Made by a program: the position numbers and the translations under genes
DNA from: Bradyrhizobium cosmicum
GTDB taxonomy: Bacteria > Pseudomonadota > Alphaproteobacteria > Rhizobiales > Xanthobacteraceae
Length of the DNA: 64,000 nt
Assembly (NCBI RefSeq): GCF_007290395.2
Contig: NZ_CP041656.2
Location: forward strand, 2,294,001-2,358,000
Direction of reading: 5' to 3'
In this document: piece after piece, positions 26,435 through 33,594 of the stretch
How positions within the stretch are numbered: position 1 is the first letter of the stretch
Layout: each line of letters opens with the position of its first letter
The notes under the pieces: model-generated
What the model saw: only the letters and a program-made list of their open reading frames with translations
What the model was told of the DNA's origin: nothing
Databases searched by the model: none

Positions 26435-26641
26435 ATGATGGCTACCAAGGCAAAGAAGCAAACCGCTCGGGGGCGTAAGCAGGATCGCGCGCGCGTTGCA
26501 GGCGGTCAGAAATACGAGGTCAGCTACGAGGCCAAGAAGACGCGTCGCTCAGCTTCGGCTGTTAAAAAGACGGTGAAGAAGGTCGGCAATAGCCGGAAGA
26601 AGATCGAGAGCCGATTGGGCCGCGCAAAAAAGAAGAGTTAG
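26435..26641 (+). CDS. Small very basic DUF3606-like protein (68 aa)
   Basis: AGAGGAG stands five bases before the ATG at 26435 (a second ATG follows at 26438). The product is Lys/Arg-rich (MMATKAKKQTARGRKQDRAR) and its core YEVSYEAKKTRRSASAVKKTVKKVGNSRKKIESRL matches the DUF3606 pattern, ending in VGNS. With its charge it may bind DNA. It is divergent from the DNA ligase gene, with about 125 bases between. Confidence 0.72.
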   Translation: MMATKAKKQTARGRKQDRARVAGGQKYEVSYEAKKTRRSASAVKKTVKKVGNSRKKIESRLGRAKKKS

Positions 26642-26705
26642 GAACGTCCGTTGCCGGCGTAAGTTGATGTATGCCGGCCATCCCGCCGATAGCCGGCTGA
26701 AATGG

Positions 26706-26747
26706 CGGCCCCGCGCGAAGTGCCCCTACAGCGCGCCGGGGCCGTTT
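26706..26747. terminator. GC-rich terminator hairpin
   Basis: CGGCCCCGCGCG (26706-26717) pairs with CGCGCCGGGGCCG (26732-26744) with one bulged base and a loop of about 14 bases, followed by TTT. It lies between the convergent genes ending at 26641 and 26773 and may serve both. Confidence 0.6.
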
Positions 26748-26772
26748 AAGTCTGACGAGACAAGTAGCGGGC

Positions 26773-27123
26773 TCAAACCAAGCGCAAGCTGAACTGTCGC
26801 AAGTCCTGCGCGGCGTAGCGATCGACGAATTCCTGCAGATGCGACGGCACATCGCTCAGTTGCAGGTTACAGCGATGCTGGATTTCGCGCGCCACATCCT
26901 CGGAGACGTCTTCGGACCAACGTTCAGAGGTGTTGAAGGCAATCACCTTGATCGGCCTGCGATATTCTCCAGCGATCAGATCGTTAATGACGGTTTCGAG
27001 GTCCGTCGTTTCAAGGTCGGCCTCGCGCCAGGCCCGGCCTGCTCGACCGAAATCGTCCGCAACAAGATAGACGCTGGGTTCGTCACTTGGCACCAGAGAG
27101 GGGACCCACCGAGATCGACGCAT
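26773..27123 (-). CDS. Hypothetical protein (116 aa)
   Basis: The ATG at 27123 is chosen because GGAG stands six bases upstream; a GTG at 27135 would add MELL. The sequence MRRSRWVPSLVPSDEPSVYL is followed by VADDFGRAGRAWREADLETTD and IAFNTSERWSEDVSEDVAREIQHRC. This layout (a short strand followed by a helix, one Cys) recurs in small rhizobial proteins of unknown role. No catalytic motif is visible. Confidence 0.6.
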   Translation of the reverse strand: MRRSRWVPSLVPSDEPSVYLVADDFGRAGRAWREADLETTDLETVINDLIAGEYRRPIKVIAFNTSERWSEDVSEDVAREIQHRCNLQLSDVPSHLQEFVDRYAAQDLRQFSLRLV

Positions 27124-27193
27124 AAGCAACTCCACACAGAACCGCGATTCAAGCGGGCTTCAGCCGGTTGGTTCCAGCGCGCGGTGACGTTTG

Positions 27194-27424
27194 CTAATCC
27201 GCTTTTCGGCGGCCGGTTCTCGGGTTCAACGGGCTCGTGCGGGGCTTTCGAAGTCCATCAGGCAAGACGGGCTCCGTGCCCGGCAGCGCGTCGGCCCTGA
27301 CGTCCGCACCCCATTGACCCTTCTCGTGAGCGGTCGATTTATCCTTGACCTGGTCCGGTTGCGGCAAGCCGCTTTTACTGACCGGGTCGTAAGCGCCGCT
27401 GCGAATATCTCTGTTGTCTGCCAT
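27194..27424 (-). CDS. Small hydrophilic hypothetical protein (76 aa)
   Basis: The inner ATG at 27424 (MADNRDIRSGAYDPVSKSGL) gives a Pro/Gly/Lys-rich, probably disordered product with no hydrophobic segment. The longer frame runs back through RNA cassette copy C and is rejected. The ribosome site is weak, so the call is tentative. Confidence 0.4.
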   Translation of the reverse strand: MADNRDIRSGAYDPVSKSGLPQPDQVKDKSTAHEKGQWGADVRADALPGTEPVLPDGLRKPRTSPLNPRTGRRKAD

Positions 27425-27486
27425 AGGCGTATAATGCAGTCGGCGCGACCTGGTTGCTATCGGCGCTTGGACCGCGGCAGGTGAAG

Positions 27487-27576
27487 TTGACACGTCGGGC
27501 AAAACACTGGCAGAATGTCACCATCGAAAAGAGTTGGTTCAGCTCGCACGGAGACATCCGAGGCGGGTTTTATTTT
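27487..27576 (+). ncRNA. Short RNA cassette, copy C
   Basis: TTGACA (27487-27492), 18-base spacer, CAGAAT (27511-27516), CATCGAAAA downstream, then a hairpin CTCGC...GCGGG with an inner GGA/TCC pair around a GACA loop, and a T-rich tail (TTTATTTT). The transcript would be about 53 nt. Confidence 0.6.
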
Positions 27577-27789
27577 GTCCGAACGCTTGATGTACCTGTT
27601 GGGGATTCAGCGGACGGTTTCGTAGTTTGTGCTTGAGGCCAGGTCTGCCCCAGAGCTGAAGGCCCCGCTGGCTACGCACTACGGACCGCCTTCCCACAGG
27701 AGAGTAGTCTCGGGGCTAGCCTTGATAGCTGACCTTCGTTGCTTTCAACGAAAGAACACCACGTGGCGTCTGCAAGTTCTTGGGAGCGA

Positions 27790-28629
27790 TTAATCCTTCT
27801 TGCAATAAAAGAGCACCACATAGGGTGGCATCGTATCTATTGGATCACCTTTACCTAGGGTGTTTGTTTCTGCCACAACTGAACCACCCGGTTGAACGAC
27901 CGGATAGTTTCGGCCGCCAGCATCATAGCGATCACCAGCTGGGTTTAAGAAGAAGGGCACCTTTGCTGTGAAATTGTGAGGCGGCAGTTGGTCGATCGAC
28001 AAACGCAACTGCTCACTGCCTCCAATCGCTTGGTACGCGCGGGCAGTAAGTCCGCTGCCCTGGCCAGCTCCAACAATGGTTCGACCTCGCCCATTAGCGT
28101 ATTCGCTCCATCCGTCCGGGCAGCCTGTCGAAACATCGAAGGCTGCAATGGCATTCTTCGGAATTGGACTAATCTTCGCTGAAATGTCCTGCTTGAATGC
28201 TGGGTCGCCCTTTAGAATCCCAGCAACGAGATCTTGTTTGGTGTCTACAGCTACCCTGTTAGCAATTGTCTCGGCTGCGCTTTTCACAAAGAAAACGCCG
28301 GCTGTTCCGAAAAGCGCAATCGAGCCACCTAGTAGCGTAGCAACGATTAAACCGACCTCCCATTTTTGGGCTGGAGACAAGTTGACTGCTTTTGCCTTGA
28401 CCTCGTAAAGGGCGTCGATCTCAGCCCGCTGCCCAGCCGAAAGCGTTGTCAGCGACGCGGCCTTATCAGCAAGAAGAATCTTCATCTCCTGCAATTGATC
28501 TGCGGCCTTGTCCGCCAAAAGCGCCTTAAATTCGTTCAGTTGAACGGCAGCTTTCTCAGCGAGCAAAGCGCTGACTTCCTGCAATTGCTCGTCGGTTAGT
28601 GATGGCACTAGCGCCTCCAATCCATTCAA
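27790..28629 (-). CDS. Membrane-anchored protein with a phage tail-collar-like domain
   Basis: A 279-residue protein with an unusual order. Residues 20-63 hold three copies of a roughly 15-residue repeat (LLAEKAAVQLNEF, LLADKAADQLQEM, LLADKAASL), likely a coiled coil. One membrane segment follows at about 92-115 (VGLIVATLLGGSIALFGTAGVFFV). The C-terminal domain (about 159-279) runs AFDVSTGCPDGWSEYANGRGRTIVGAGQGSG and ends IDTMPPYVVLFYCKKD, as in tail-collar or tail-fibre tips. It is therefore probably held in the inner membrane with the collar domain outside. The role is unknown. GC content is clearly lower than in core genes, a sign of transfer. Confidence 0.7.
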   Translation of the reverse strand: MNGLEALVPSLTDEQLQEVSALLAEKAAVQLNEFKALLADKAADQLQEMKILLADKAASLTTLSAGQRAEIDALYEVKAKAVNLSPAQKWEVGLIVATLLGGSIALFGTAGVFFVKSAAETIANRVAVDTKQDLVAGILKGDPAFKQDISAKISPIPKNAIAAFDVSTGCPDGWSEYANGRGRTIVGAGQGSGLTARAYQAIGGSEQLRLSIDQLPPHNFTAKVPFFLNPAGDRYDAGGRNYPVVQPGGSVVAETNTLGKGDPIDTMPPYVVLFYCKKD

Positions 28630-28746
28630 TTAAAGATTGCATCTAATCATACAGCCAATCTTTTGGAAATTGTTTTTTGGGTCGGAGCGTCAGCGCGCTT
28701 TGCGAGCGTGATCTCGACGATCTTGACAGAAGTACTATTCTCCTTC

Positions 28747-28956
28747 CGATACTGTTGAAAAAGTCGAAAGTAGAGAGACAGCAAGAATCTCGCTCGGATC
28801 AGTCTTGGCAATAAAGGCCGTTGCCACGAGACCAGGAAAATCACACAGCGATCCCGCAAGGATTGACGTAGTCTCTCGCGTCCTACGGCGTTGAGCGCAC
28901 CAGCAGCATTTAGAAATTTGGCATGCGCGCCACAAAGGACTTTTTCAACAGTATCG
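28747..28956. mobile_element. Small inverted-repeat element (MITE-like or IS remnant)
   Basis: A perfect 19-base inverted repeat, CGATACTGTTGAAAAAGTC at 28747-28765 and its complement at 28938-28956, bounds 210 bases. No transposase frame fits inside. The end sequence resembles termini of some insertion sequences, but no target-site duplication is obvious. Confidence 0.5.
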
Positions 28957-29052
28957 GCCCATAGCAGATACACTCGGCTCGATCGACTAACGACCGCTTC
29001 TGGTCCCATACCGGTCTCCAAGATGATTTCACATAGCCCGCGCGTTGTTTTT

Positions 29053-29133
29053 TTGACATCGAGAAAAACCGACAGACGCCCCCCTCGAAAAGTTCGTTTT
29101 CAGCCCCGCTCGGAGTAATCCGCTGCGGGCGTT
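29053..29133 (+). other. Decayed copy F of the short RNA cassette
   Basis: TTGACA (29053-29058) is followed by an unrelated spacer with no -10. Further on, TCGAAAAGTTCG and the hairpin CCCGC (29105-29109), CGGA-GTAA-TCCG, GCGGG (29125-29129) match the bodies of copies B, D and E. The T run is broken (GTTTCATTT). It looks like a dead family member. Confidence 0.45.
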
Positions 29134-29176
29134 TCATTTCGTAAGACGCAAATGCATATCTGGAAAGGATTTGGAA

Positions 29177-29566
29177 ATGGCTAGGCTAAAGAGAGAGATG
29201 CGGTTCTATCAGCCGGTCGCGGAGCAACCCAACAGCGAACATTTTAGGGCTCCAACACTCCTTGCAATTCAGGACTTGGCGAGAAGCAGGACGGAGAGCG
29301 CGATCAACGTGCTTTCAGCCATCATGCTGAGAGAGACCGCGAATGCCTTTGCGCGGGTGGCCGCTGCAAACGCCATTCTCGATCGGGGGTGGGGCGGGCC
29401 GGTGCAGCCATTGGCTACCGATCACGGCCCAATGGAATTGCTGCATCGGATCGAGCGCGTGATCGTGCATCCGGATAATCCGTCACCCGCCGTCAATCAA
29501 ATCGAGATATCCGAGCTCTCGCAGGCATCGCAATCGATCTCGTGGCAAGAGGAGGAGTTGCGATGA
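29177..29566 (+). CDS. Phage-related hypothetical protein (129 aa)
   Basis: The ATG at 29177 has GGAAAGGA in front; a TTG at 29171 is also open. The part ESAINVLSAIMLRETANAFARVAAANAILDRGWGGPVQPL matches a segment often found in small prophage proteins encoded near terminase genes (AARVAAANAILDRGYGKP type). No terminase is next to it. Its stop overlaps the next gene's ATG (ATGA), so the two are coupled. Confidence 0.65.
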   Translation: MARLKREMRFYQPVAEQPNSEHFRAPTLLAIQDLARSRTESAINVLSAIMLRETANAFARVAAANAILDRGWGGPVQPLATDHGPMELLHRIERVIVHPDNPSPAVNQIEISELSQASQSISWQEEELR

Positions 29567-29778
29567 GTGTTGGGAAGCGAACAACCGTCGCAAAGCCTGT
29601 GACCGCATTGTCACCAAAGCCTGAGCAGCAGTCGACGGGCTGGCCGCGATGGATGCAGGAGGCCTTTGCGTATGAACCTGAGACTGGAAAGACGCAGGGG
29701 GGCGGCACGGTCGGCGAGCCTGCACGTGCCAATCCCCAGAGCATTCGGATCTTGAGCCGAGTCTTTCCACGCTCCTGA
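29563..29778 (+). CDS. Small hypothetical protein (71 aa), coupled to upstream gene
   Basis: The ATG overlaps the preceding TGA by four bases, and GAGGAG stands upstream. The product is Pro/Thr-rich and probably disordered (MSVGKRTTVAKPVTALSPKP), with one WPRWMQEAF helix. It ends just before RNA cassette copy D. Function unknown. Confidence 0.55.
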   Translation: MSVGKRTTVAKPVTALSPKPEQQSTGWPRWMQEAFAYEPETGKTQGGGTVGEPARANPQSIRILSRVFPRS

Positions 29779-29806
29779 TGTGGACCGGACAGCGAGCGCG
29801 GCTTCG

Positions 29807-29892
29807 TTGACACGTCGGGCAAAACACTGGCAGAATGGCATCATCGAAAATCTGGCCAGCCCGCGCGGAGCAATCCGCCAGCGGGCTTTTTC
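29807..29892 (+). ncRNA. Short RNA cassette, copy D
   Basis: TTGACA (29807-29812), 18-base spacer, CAGAAT (29831-29836), GGCATCATCGAAAA, then the best hairpin of the family: AGCCCGC pairs with GCGGGCT (29881-29887), inner GCGGA pairs with TCCGC around a GCAA loop, then a T run. The transcript would be about 50 nt. It is convergent with the secreted protein gene that ends at 29891. Confidence 0.65.
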
Positions 29893-30280
29893 ATTTCGGC
29901 TTCGGATCGGAGCTGGCCTCGCGAAAACCTTTGGCTTTGCTCTCGTCGATCCACGAGTCCGGATCGCGCGAGCAGCGGTGGTAGATCAGCCAGGCGTCGG
30001 CGGCGTCCACGCGGCGCAGGCCGATCTCGGAGTCCGACACGACCTTGAACTTCGGATCGCCGGCGATCGGCGTGTGAGCCATCAACGCCGGGCTGCCGCA
30101 ACCGCCGGGGCCGCAGAAGGCGACCGAGAACTGGTAGTCGTCGTTGCGCCAGATCTTCAGGCCATAGTTCTTCGCGCAGTCGCGCTTCCAGGCGCCGGAG
30201 AAATCCGGCGCCGCGGTCTCCGCGCCGACAGCCGGGGTGATCGTGATCAGGAGCGAGAGCAAGAGTGAAGGGAGGCGCAT
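29891..30280 (-). CDS. Secreted hypothetical protein (129 aa)
   Basis: A signal peptide MRLPSLLLSLLITITPAVGA is followed by a mature part with four or five Cys (WKRDCAKNYGLKIW, FCGPGGCGS, YHRCSRD) that could form disulfides in the periplasm. GC-rich like the core genes. Its 3' end meets the terminator of RNA cassette copy D. No family was recognised. Confidence 0.68.
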   Translation of the reverse strand: MRLPSLLLSLLITITPAVGAETAAPDFSGAWKRDCAKNYGLKIWRNDDYQFSVAFCGPGGCGSPALMAHTPIAGDPKFKVVSDSEIGLRRVDAADAWLIYHRCSRDPDSWIDESKAKGFREASSDPKPK

Positions 30281-30434
30281 CGGTGAAGTCCTGCCGCGTG
30301 TCTTTCTGAAGAGACGCGTTGCGCACGGTCGATGCCGTGATCGGAAGCGATGCTAAGGCAATTCTCTCGTCGCTTGCGTGACTGCCGACACACTGCGATG
30401 TCGCAGTGACGAATGATCTTGCTCGGCACAGAGT

Positions 30435-30520
30435 TTGACACGTCGGGCAAAACACTGGCATAGTGGCATCATCGAAAAGTTCGTAACGCCCGCGCGGCTC
30501 GCAGCCGCCGCGGGTTTTTT
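30435..30520 (+). ncRNA. Short RNA cassette, copy E
   Basis: TTGACA (30435-30440), 18-base spacer, CATAGT (30459-30464), GGCATCATCGAAAAG, then CCCGCG paired with CGCGGG, inner CGGCT with AGCCG, and six T (30515-30520). The hairpin has a different loop from copies B and D but the same place and length. The transcript would be about 50 nt. Confidence 0.65.
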
Positions 30521-30775
30521 CATGTCCTTTCGGGAATCGGACGGCGGGCGCGCATTGCGGCCACGCCTCGTTGAAACGCGTTCATGGAGCGCCGATCGGC
30601 GCGCCGCCGTCCGTACCATTGCTGGCCGTGCACGCGCGAACGTGCCGGCCCGCGGCGCTGAGCCCGTTGCTCGCGCCGCTGCGGTCTCCGGAGCAACGGA
30701 GATAGGGTTCGCGCCCGAAACGATCGTGCGTCGCCGCGCGATCTGCCGCGCATTTGCTTTTTTGGGAGGGAGACG

Positions 30776-30847
30776 ATGACCGCCTATCTGATATCGCTCG
30801 CGCTCGCGGGCCTGATTGCAATCGTGCTGTGGGAGATGTTTGCTTGA
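30776..30847 (+). CDS. 23-aa membrane peptide
   Basis: GGGAGGGAGACG directly precedes the ATG at 30776, a strong ribosome site. The whole product is one membrane helix (MTAYLISLALAGLIAIVLWE). Its stop TGA overlaps the TTG start of the next gene, so it may act as a leader that couples translation. It opens the prophage-like gene chain. Confidence 0.55.
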   Translation: MTAYLISLALAGLIAIVLWEMFA

Positions 30848-31095
30848 GCGAAGACATCGAAAGCGAATGCGTGCAGGAGCCCGTCCGTTTGCCCGCGCGA
30901 CGGACGACGTCCGGGGGGACATCCAGGGAAATGTCCAAGGAAATATCCAAGGAAACGTCCAAGCGAGCGTCAAGGGCGCGGACGCTGACCGACATCGATT
31001 CGAGCCCTCACAGCTTGCGAAAGCGCGTCCAACTGGTGGATCTGCGCCGGCGCATGGGCAGCCTCCATGAGGCGCTGCGCAACGCGAAGCGATGA
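30844..31095 (+). CDS. Hydrophilic protein with short Ser-Lys-Glu repeats (83 aa)
   Basis: The likely start is the TTG at 30844, which overlaps the stop of the 23-aa peptide (TTGA). Three near-identical 12-base units around 30928-30970 give MSKEISKETSKRAS. The C-terminal part (LRKRVQLVDLRRRMGSLHEALRNAKR) is a basic helix. The stop overlaps the ATG of the next gene (ATGA). Function unknown; the tight overlaps support coding. Confidence 0.5.
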   Translation: MSEDIESECVQEPVRLPARRTTSGGTSREMSKEISKETSKRASRARTLTDIDSSPHSLRKRVQLVDLRRRMGSLHEALRNAKR

Positions 31096-31580
31096 CTCAT
31101 CCGTTGCTCACGGCGCTTGCGCAGGCCCGATTGCGCGATGCGCCGTTGTTCGTCAAATGGTGCGAATTGAACGGCGTGACCGCATGTCCGGCGACACCCG
31201 CGTCTGTGGCGCGCTTTGCGACCGACTGTGCGTCGCTCGGCATGAGCCGGCTTTGGCCGGCCATGCAGGAGATATCGCGGATGCACACTGCGCTCGGCCT
31301 GGCCGACCCGACCCTCGGCGGCCCGGCGGCAGACGCGATGAGCGTAATTGCTGCGATCTCGCCGCCGCGGTCCTGGCCGGCGCAGTTCAAGCGGCGGTTC
31401 GCTGCGTTACCTCACGACATCCAGGTTCACCTGGCCTCGCACGATGCTCAGCGGGAGCGGGCGCTCCGGCGCGCGCAAAACGAGGCCGCATCCGTCCGCC
31501 AGAAGCTGGCGGCATTCGAAGCCCAAATGAAGGACGTAGGGACCAATGGCAATGAAGCAGCATCGCCCGTCGAGACTTGA
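31092..31580 (+). CDS. Prophage-type protein with recombinase-N-terminus-like helices (162 aa)
   Basis: Residues 15-75 (LFVKWCELNGVTACPATPASVARFATDCASLGM...EISRMHTALGLADPT) follow the SAM-like core-binding pattern of tyrosine recombinases, but no catalytic domain follows. The C-terminal part is a charged helix (SHDAQRERALRRAQNEAASV). It may bind DNA without cutting it. It overlaps both neighbours, as in compact phage operons. Confidence 0.6.
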   Translation: MTHPLLTALAQARLRDAPLFVKWCELNGVTACPATPASVARFATDCASLGMSRLWPAMQEISRMHTALGLADPTLGGPAADAMSVIAAISPPRSWPAQFKRRFAALPHDIQVHLASHDAQRERALRRAQNEAASVRQKLAAFEAQMKDVGTNGNEAASPVET

Positions 31581-31767
31581 AGATCGGATCGAGGAACTGA
31601 GTGCGGAGATCGACGGCATCATCGATGCGCGCGTGGCCGAAATCGCGAGCGAGAGCCCCGGTGTCCCCGCAGGCGTGATCCGCAACCTTCTCACGGCCCG
31701 GGCACCGTCCTGTCGCTGCGCACAGTACATCGAGCTCTGCGGCAAAGCGGCTAAAGCGCCGGACTGA
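31546..31767 (+). CDS. Small prophage-type protein (73 aa)
   Basis: Starts inside the previous gene (31546) and reads MAMKQHRPSRLEDRIEELSAEIDGIID, an N-terminal coiled coil, then a part with SCRCAQYIELC (three Cys) that could hold metal. The 35-base overlap and phage-like context support it. Function unknown. Confidence 0.55.
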   Translation: MAMKQHRPSRLEDRIEELSAEIDGIIDARVAEIASESPGVPAGVIRNLLTARAPSCRCAQYIELCGKAAKAPD

Positions 31768-31840
31768 CGGCCGGCAGCAGCGACTCCCTCGAAACACGCC
31801 ACGGCGACCACGGCGCCGCGGCTCACATCAAGGATACAGG

Positions 31841-32833
31841 ATGACTCTCTATAAATGGTCTCAGACGGCCTCGGCGGACGCCACGGCGGATTCGACGATC
31901 AACTGGGCGGAGGGACAGTCCCCCGCCAGTGTCAACGACTCGGCGCGGGCCATGATGGCGGCGATCGCAAAGCACCGCGACGACGTCGCCGGCGCGATCG
32001 TGACGACCGGAACTAGTACAGCCTATGCGGTCAACACCTATCAGGTCTTTCAGTCGCTTGCGCAGTTGAATGGCCAGGTCGTCGCGTTCACGCCGCATAC
32101 GACCAATGGGGCGACGGTGACGATCAACGTCGATAGTCTCGGTGCAAAACCGCTTCGGTCTGCGCCCTCGGTCGAACTGCCAGCGGGTACGATCATCCAG
32201 GGAACGCCCTATGCGGCGCTCTACAACAATAGTGATGCCGCGTTCTATTTGGCGGGATTCTTCAACAACCCCTACAATGTCCCAATTGGCTCCTGCATCG
32301 ATTTCTTCGGCACGACGGCGCCGAACAGCTCGTTCGTGCTCGCTTACGGACAAGCTGTCTCGCGCACGGCGTATTCGACGCTTTTCTCGATGTTCGGCAC
32401 AGCGTATGGTACCGGTGACGGGTCGACGACGTTCAATGTCCCAGATCTCCGCGGACGGGTCATTGCCGGCAAGGATGACATGGGCGGGGCTGCTGCAGGC
32501 CGCCTGACGTCGTCCTATTTCGGCGGAACGTCAACCAATCTTGGTGGGACGGGTGGCGCTGAGAGTCATGCGCTAACGACAGCACAACTGGCCTCACATA
32601 CGCATCCGAACACACTGACCGATCCTGGACACATGCACTCGTATCAGCGGGCGGAATTTGGTGAGCAGAAGCCGGCCTCTGGCGGCAATACGCCATTTGC
32701 AACCTATTCCACGCAAAACACGGGGGCCGCGACGACAGGGATCACGATCAACAACGTTGCAGTGGGCAGCGGCAATGCTCATAACAATACACAGCCTACG
32801 ATCATCGCCAACAAGCTTTTGCGGATTATTTAG
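31841..32833 (+). CDS. Phage tail collar/tail fibre protein
   Basis: A 330-residue protein. The N-terminal part has WSQTASADATADSTINWAEG and PASVNDSARAMMAAIAKHRDD, typical of tail-fibre bases. The middle is beta-rich. From about 148 the collar domain runs PIGSCIDFFGTTAPNSSFVLAYGQAVSRTAY, DGSTTFNVPDLRGRVIAGKDDMGG and the His-rich tip SHTHPNTLTDPGHMH. The end NNTQPTIIANKLLRII is the standard closing motif. It should form the receptor-binding tip of a phage tail or tailocin. Its last eight bases overlap the convergent FkbM gene. Confidence 0.85.
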   Translation: MTLYKWSQTASADATADSTINWAEGQSPASVNDSARAMMAAIAKHRDDVAGAIVTTGTSTAYAVNTYQVFQSLAQLNGQVVAFTPHTTNGATVTINVDSLGAKPLRSAPSVELPAGTIIQGTPYAALYNNSDAAFYLAGFFNNPYNVPIGSCIDFFGTTAPNSSFVLAYGQAVSRTAYSTLFSMFGTAYGTGDGSTTFNVPDLRGRVIAGKDDMGGAAAGRLTSSYFGGTSTNLGGTGGAESHALTTAQLASHTHPNTLTDPGHMHSYQRAEFGEQKPASGGNTPFATYSTQNTGAATTGITINNVAVGSGNAHNNTQPTIIANKLLRII

Positions 32834-33554
32834 CAGTCTTCCACCACAGCATCATATCGTGATCTCGCGGAATGATCGATCCAATAGCGGCTTCCGGAAA
32901 AAAGATGAAGTCTCGATGCCCACTCAATCCAAACTTAGGATGAGGAACCTTTGAGATGTCCTCTATCCGTGCGTAAGCCGTCCCAAGAAACATGATGCCG
33001 AAATAGCCGAGACTGCTGAAGAACTCGAGCAATGGAGGAATTTCTCCGGGTGTGCTTTCAAACTGGATAACCGGAGAGAACCTACGAATCATACGTTCTC
33101 CGCCACGGAAAACTTTAAGCTCGTGACCCTCTACGTCGCACTTGATGAACTTCAAATTCGAGATCGGTCCAATATCGTCTAGCCTCGCGAGCTTCACGGG
33201 TATCGAATCGCCAATGTTTCTGGAGAGCGAAGCGCTTCCATCCCCGGGGCGCTTTCTAGACAACTCGGAGACACCGTCAGCGTCAGATAGAGCAAGATTG
33301 ACAATCTCAACATTTGGTCCGAGGTGGCGCTGATGAATGTACTCGGCCATCTCGGGTTGAGGCTCGATCGCAAGAACGCGACCGTCAGGGCCAACAGCTT
33401 TAGCGAGCCAGTACGAGTAAATTCCTTTATTGGCCCCAACGTCTAGGACGGTGGCGCCAGTCAGCTGCAAGCTGAGAAGGGTCTTGAGCTGCAAGCTTTC
33501 GGTTCTCAGCCTGTAGCGCAGGCAGCGAACAAAGAAATGAACATCCTCGAGCAT
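32826..33554 (-). CDS. FkbM-family methyltransferase
   Basis: A 242-residue SAM-dependent O-methyltransferase. The SAM site is TVLDVGANKGIYSYWLA (about 35-51) with IEPQPEMAEYI as motif II, DIGPISNLKFIKCDVEGHELKVFRGG as motifs III-IV and FESTPGEIPPLLEFFSSLGY near the end. FkbM enzymes methylate sugars or polyketides. It lies backwards between the tail tip and endolysin genes and is lower in GC than both, so it is probably a cargo gene that alters surface glycans. Confidence 0.85.
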   Translation of the reverse strand: MLEDVHFFVRCLRYRLRTESLQLKTLLSLQLTGATVLDVGANKGIYSYWLAKAVGPDGRVLAIEPQPEMAEYIHQRHLGPNVEIVNLALSDADGVSELSRKRPGDGSASLSRNIGDSIPVKLARLDDIGPISNLKFIKCDVEGHELKVFRGGERMIRRFSPVIQFESTPGEIPPLLEFFSSLGYFGIMFLGTAYARIEDISKVPHPKFGLSGHRDFIFFPEAAIGSIIPRDHDMMLWWKTAK

Positions 33555-33594
33555 GACTTGAGGCTACTACTACAACCCCCAACCGAGTCAACCC

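Noticed and set aside
28647..29021. 124-codon minus-strand frame across the inverted-repeat element
   Set aside because: It runs straight through both inverted ends and lacks a ribosome site or any recognisable motif.
29493..29827. Minus-strand frames starting MPDVST or MFCPTCQ over the RNA cassettes
   Set aside because: The CPTC zinc-finger-like string is just the reverse translation of the conserved spacer CGTCGGGCAAAACAC. It recurs at each cassette and is not a protein family.
30353..30973. 206-codon minus-strand frame with DISLDISLD-type repeats
   Set aside because: The repeats come from the plus-strand Ser-Lys-Glu coding repeats read backwards, and the frame crosses RNA cassette copy E.
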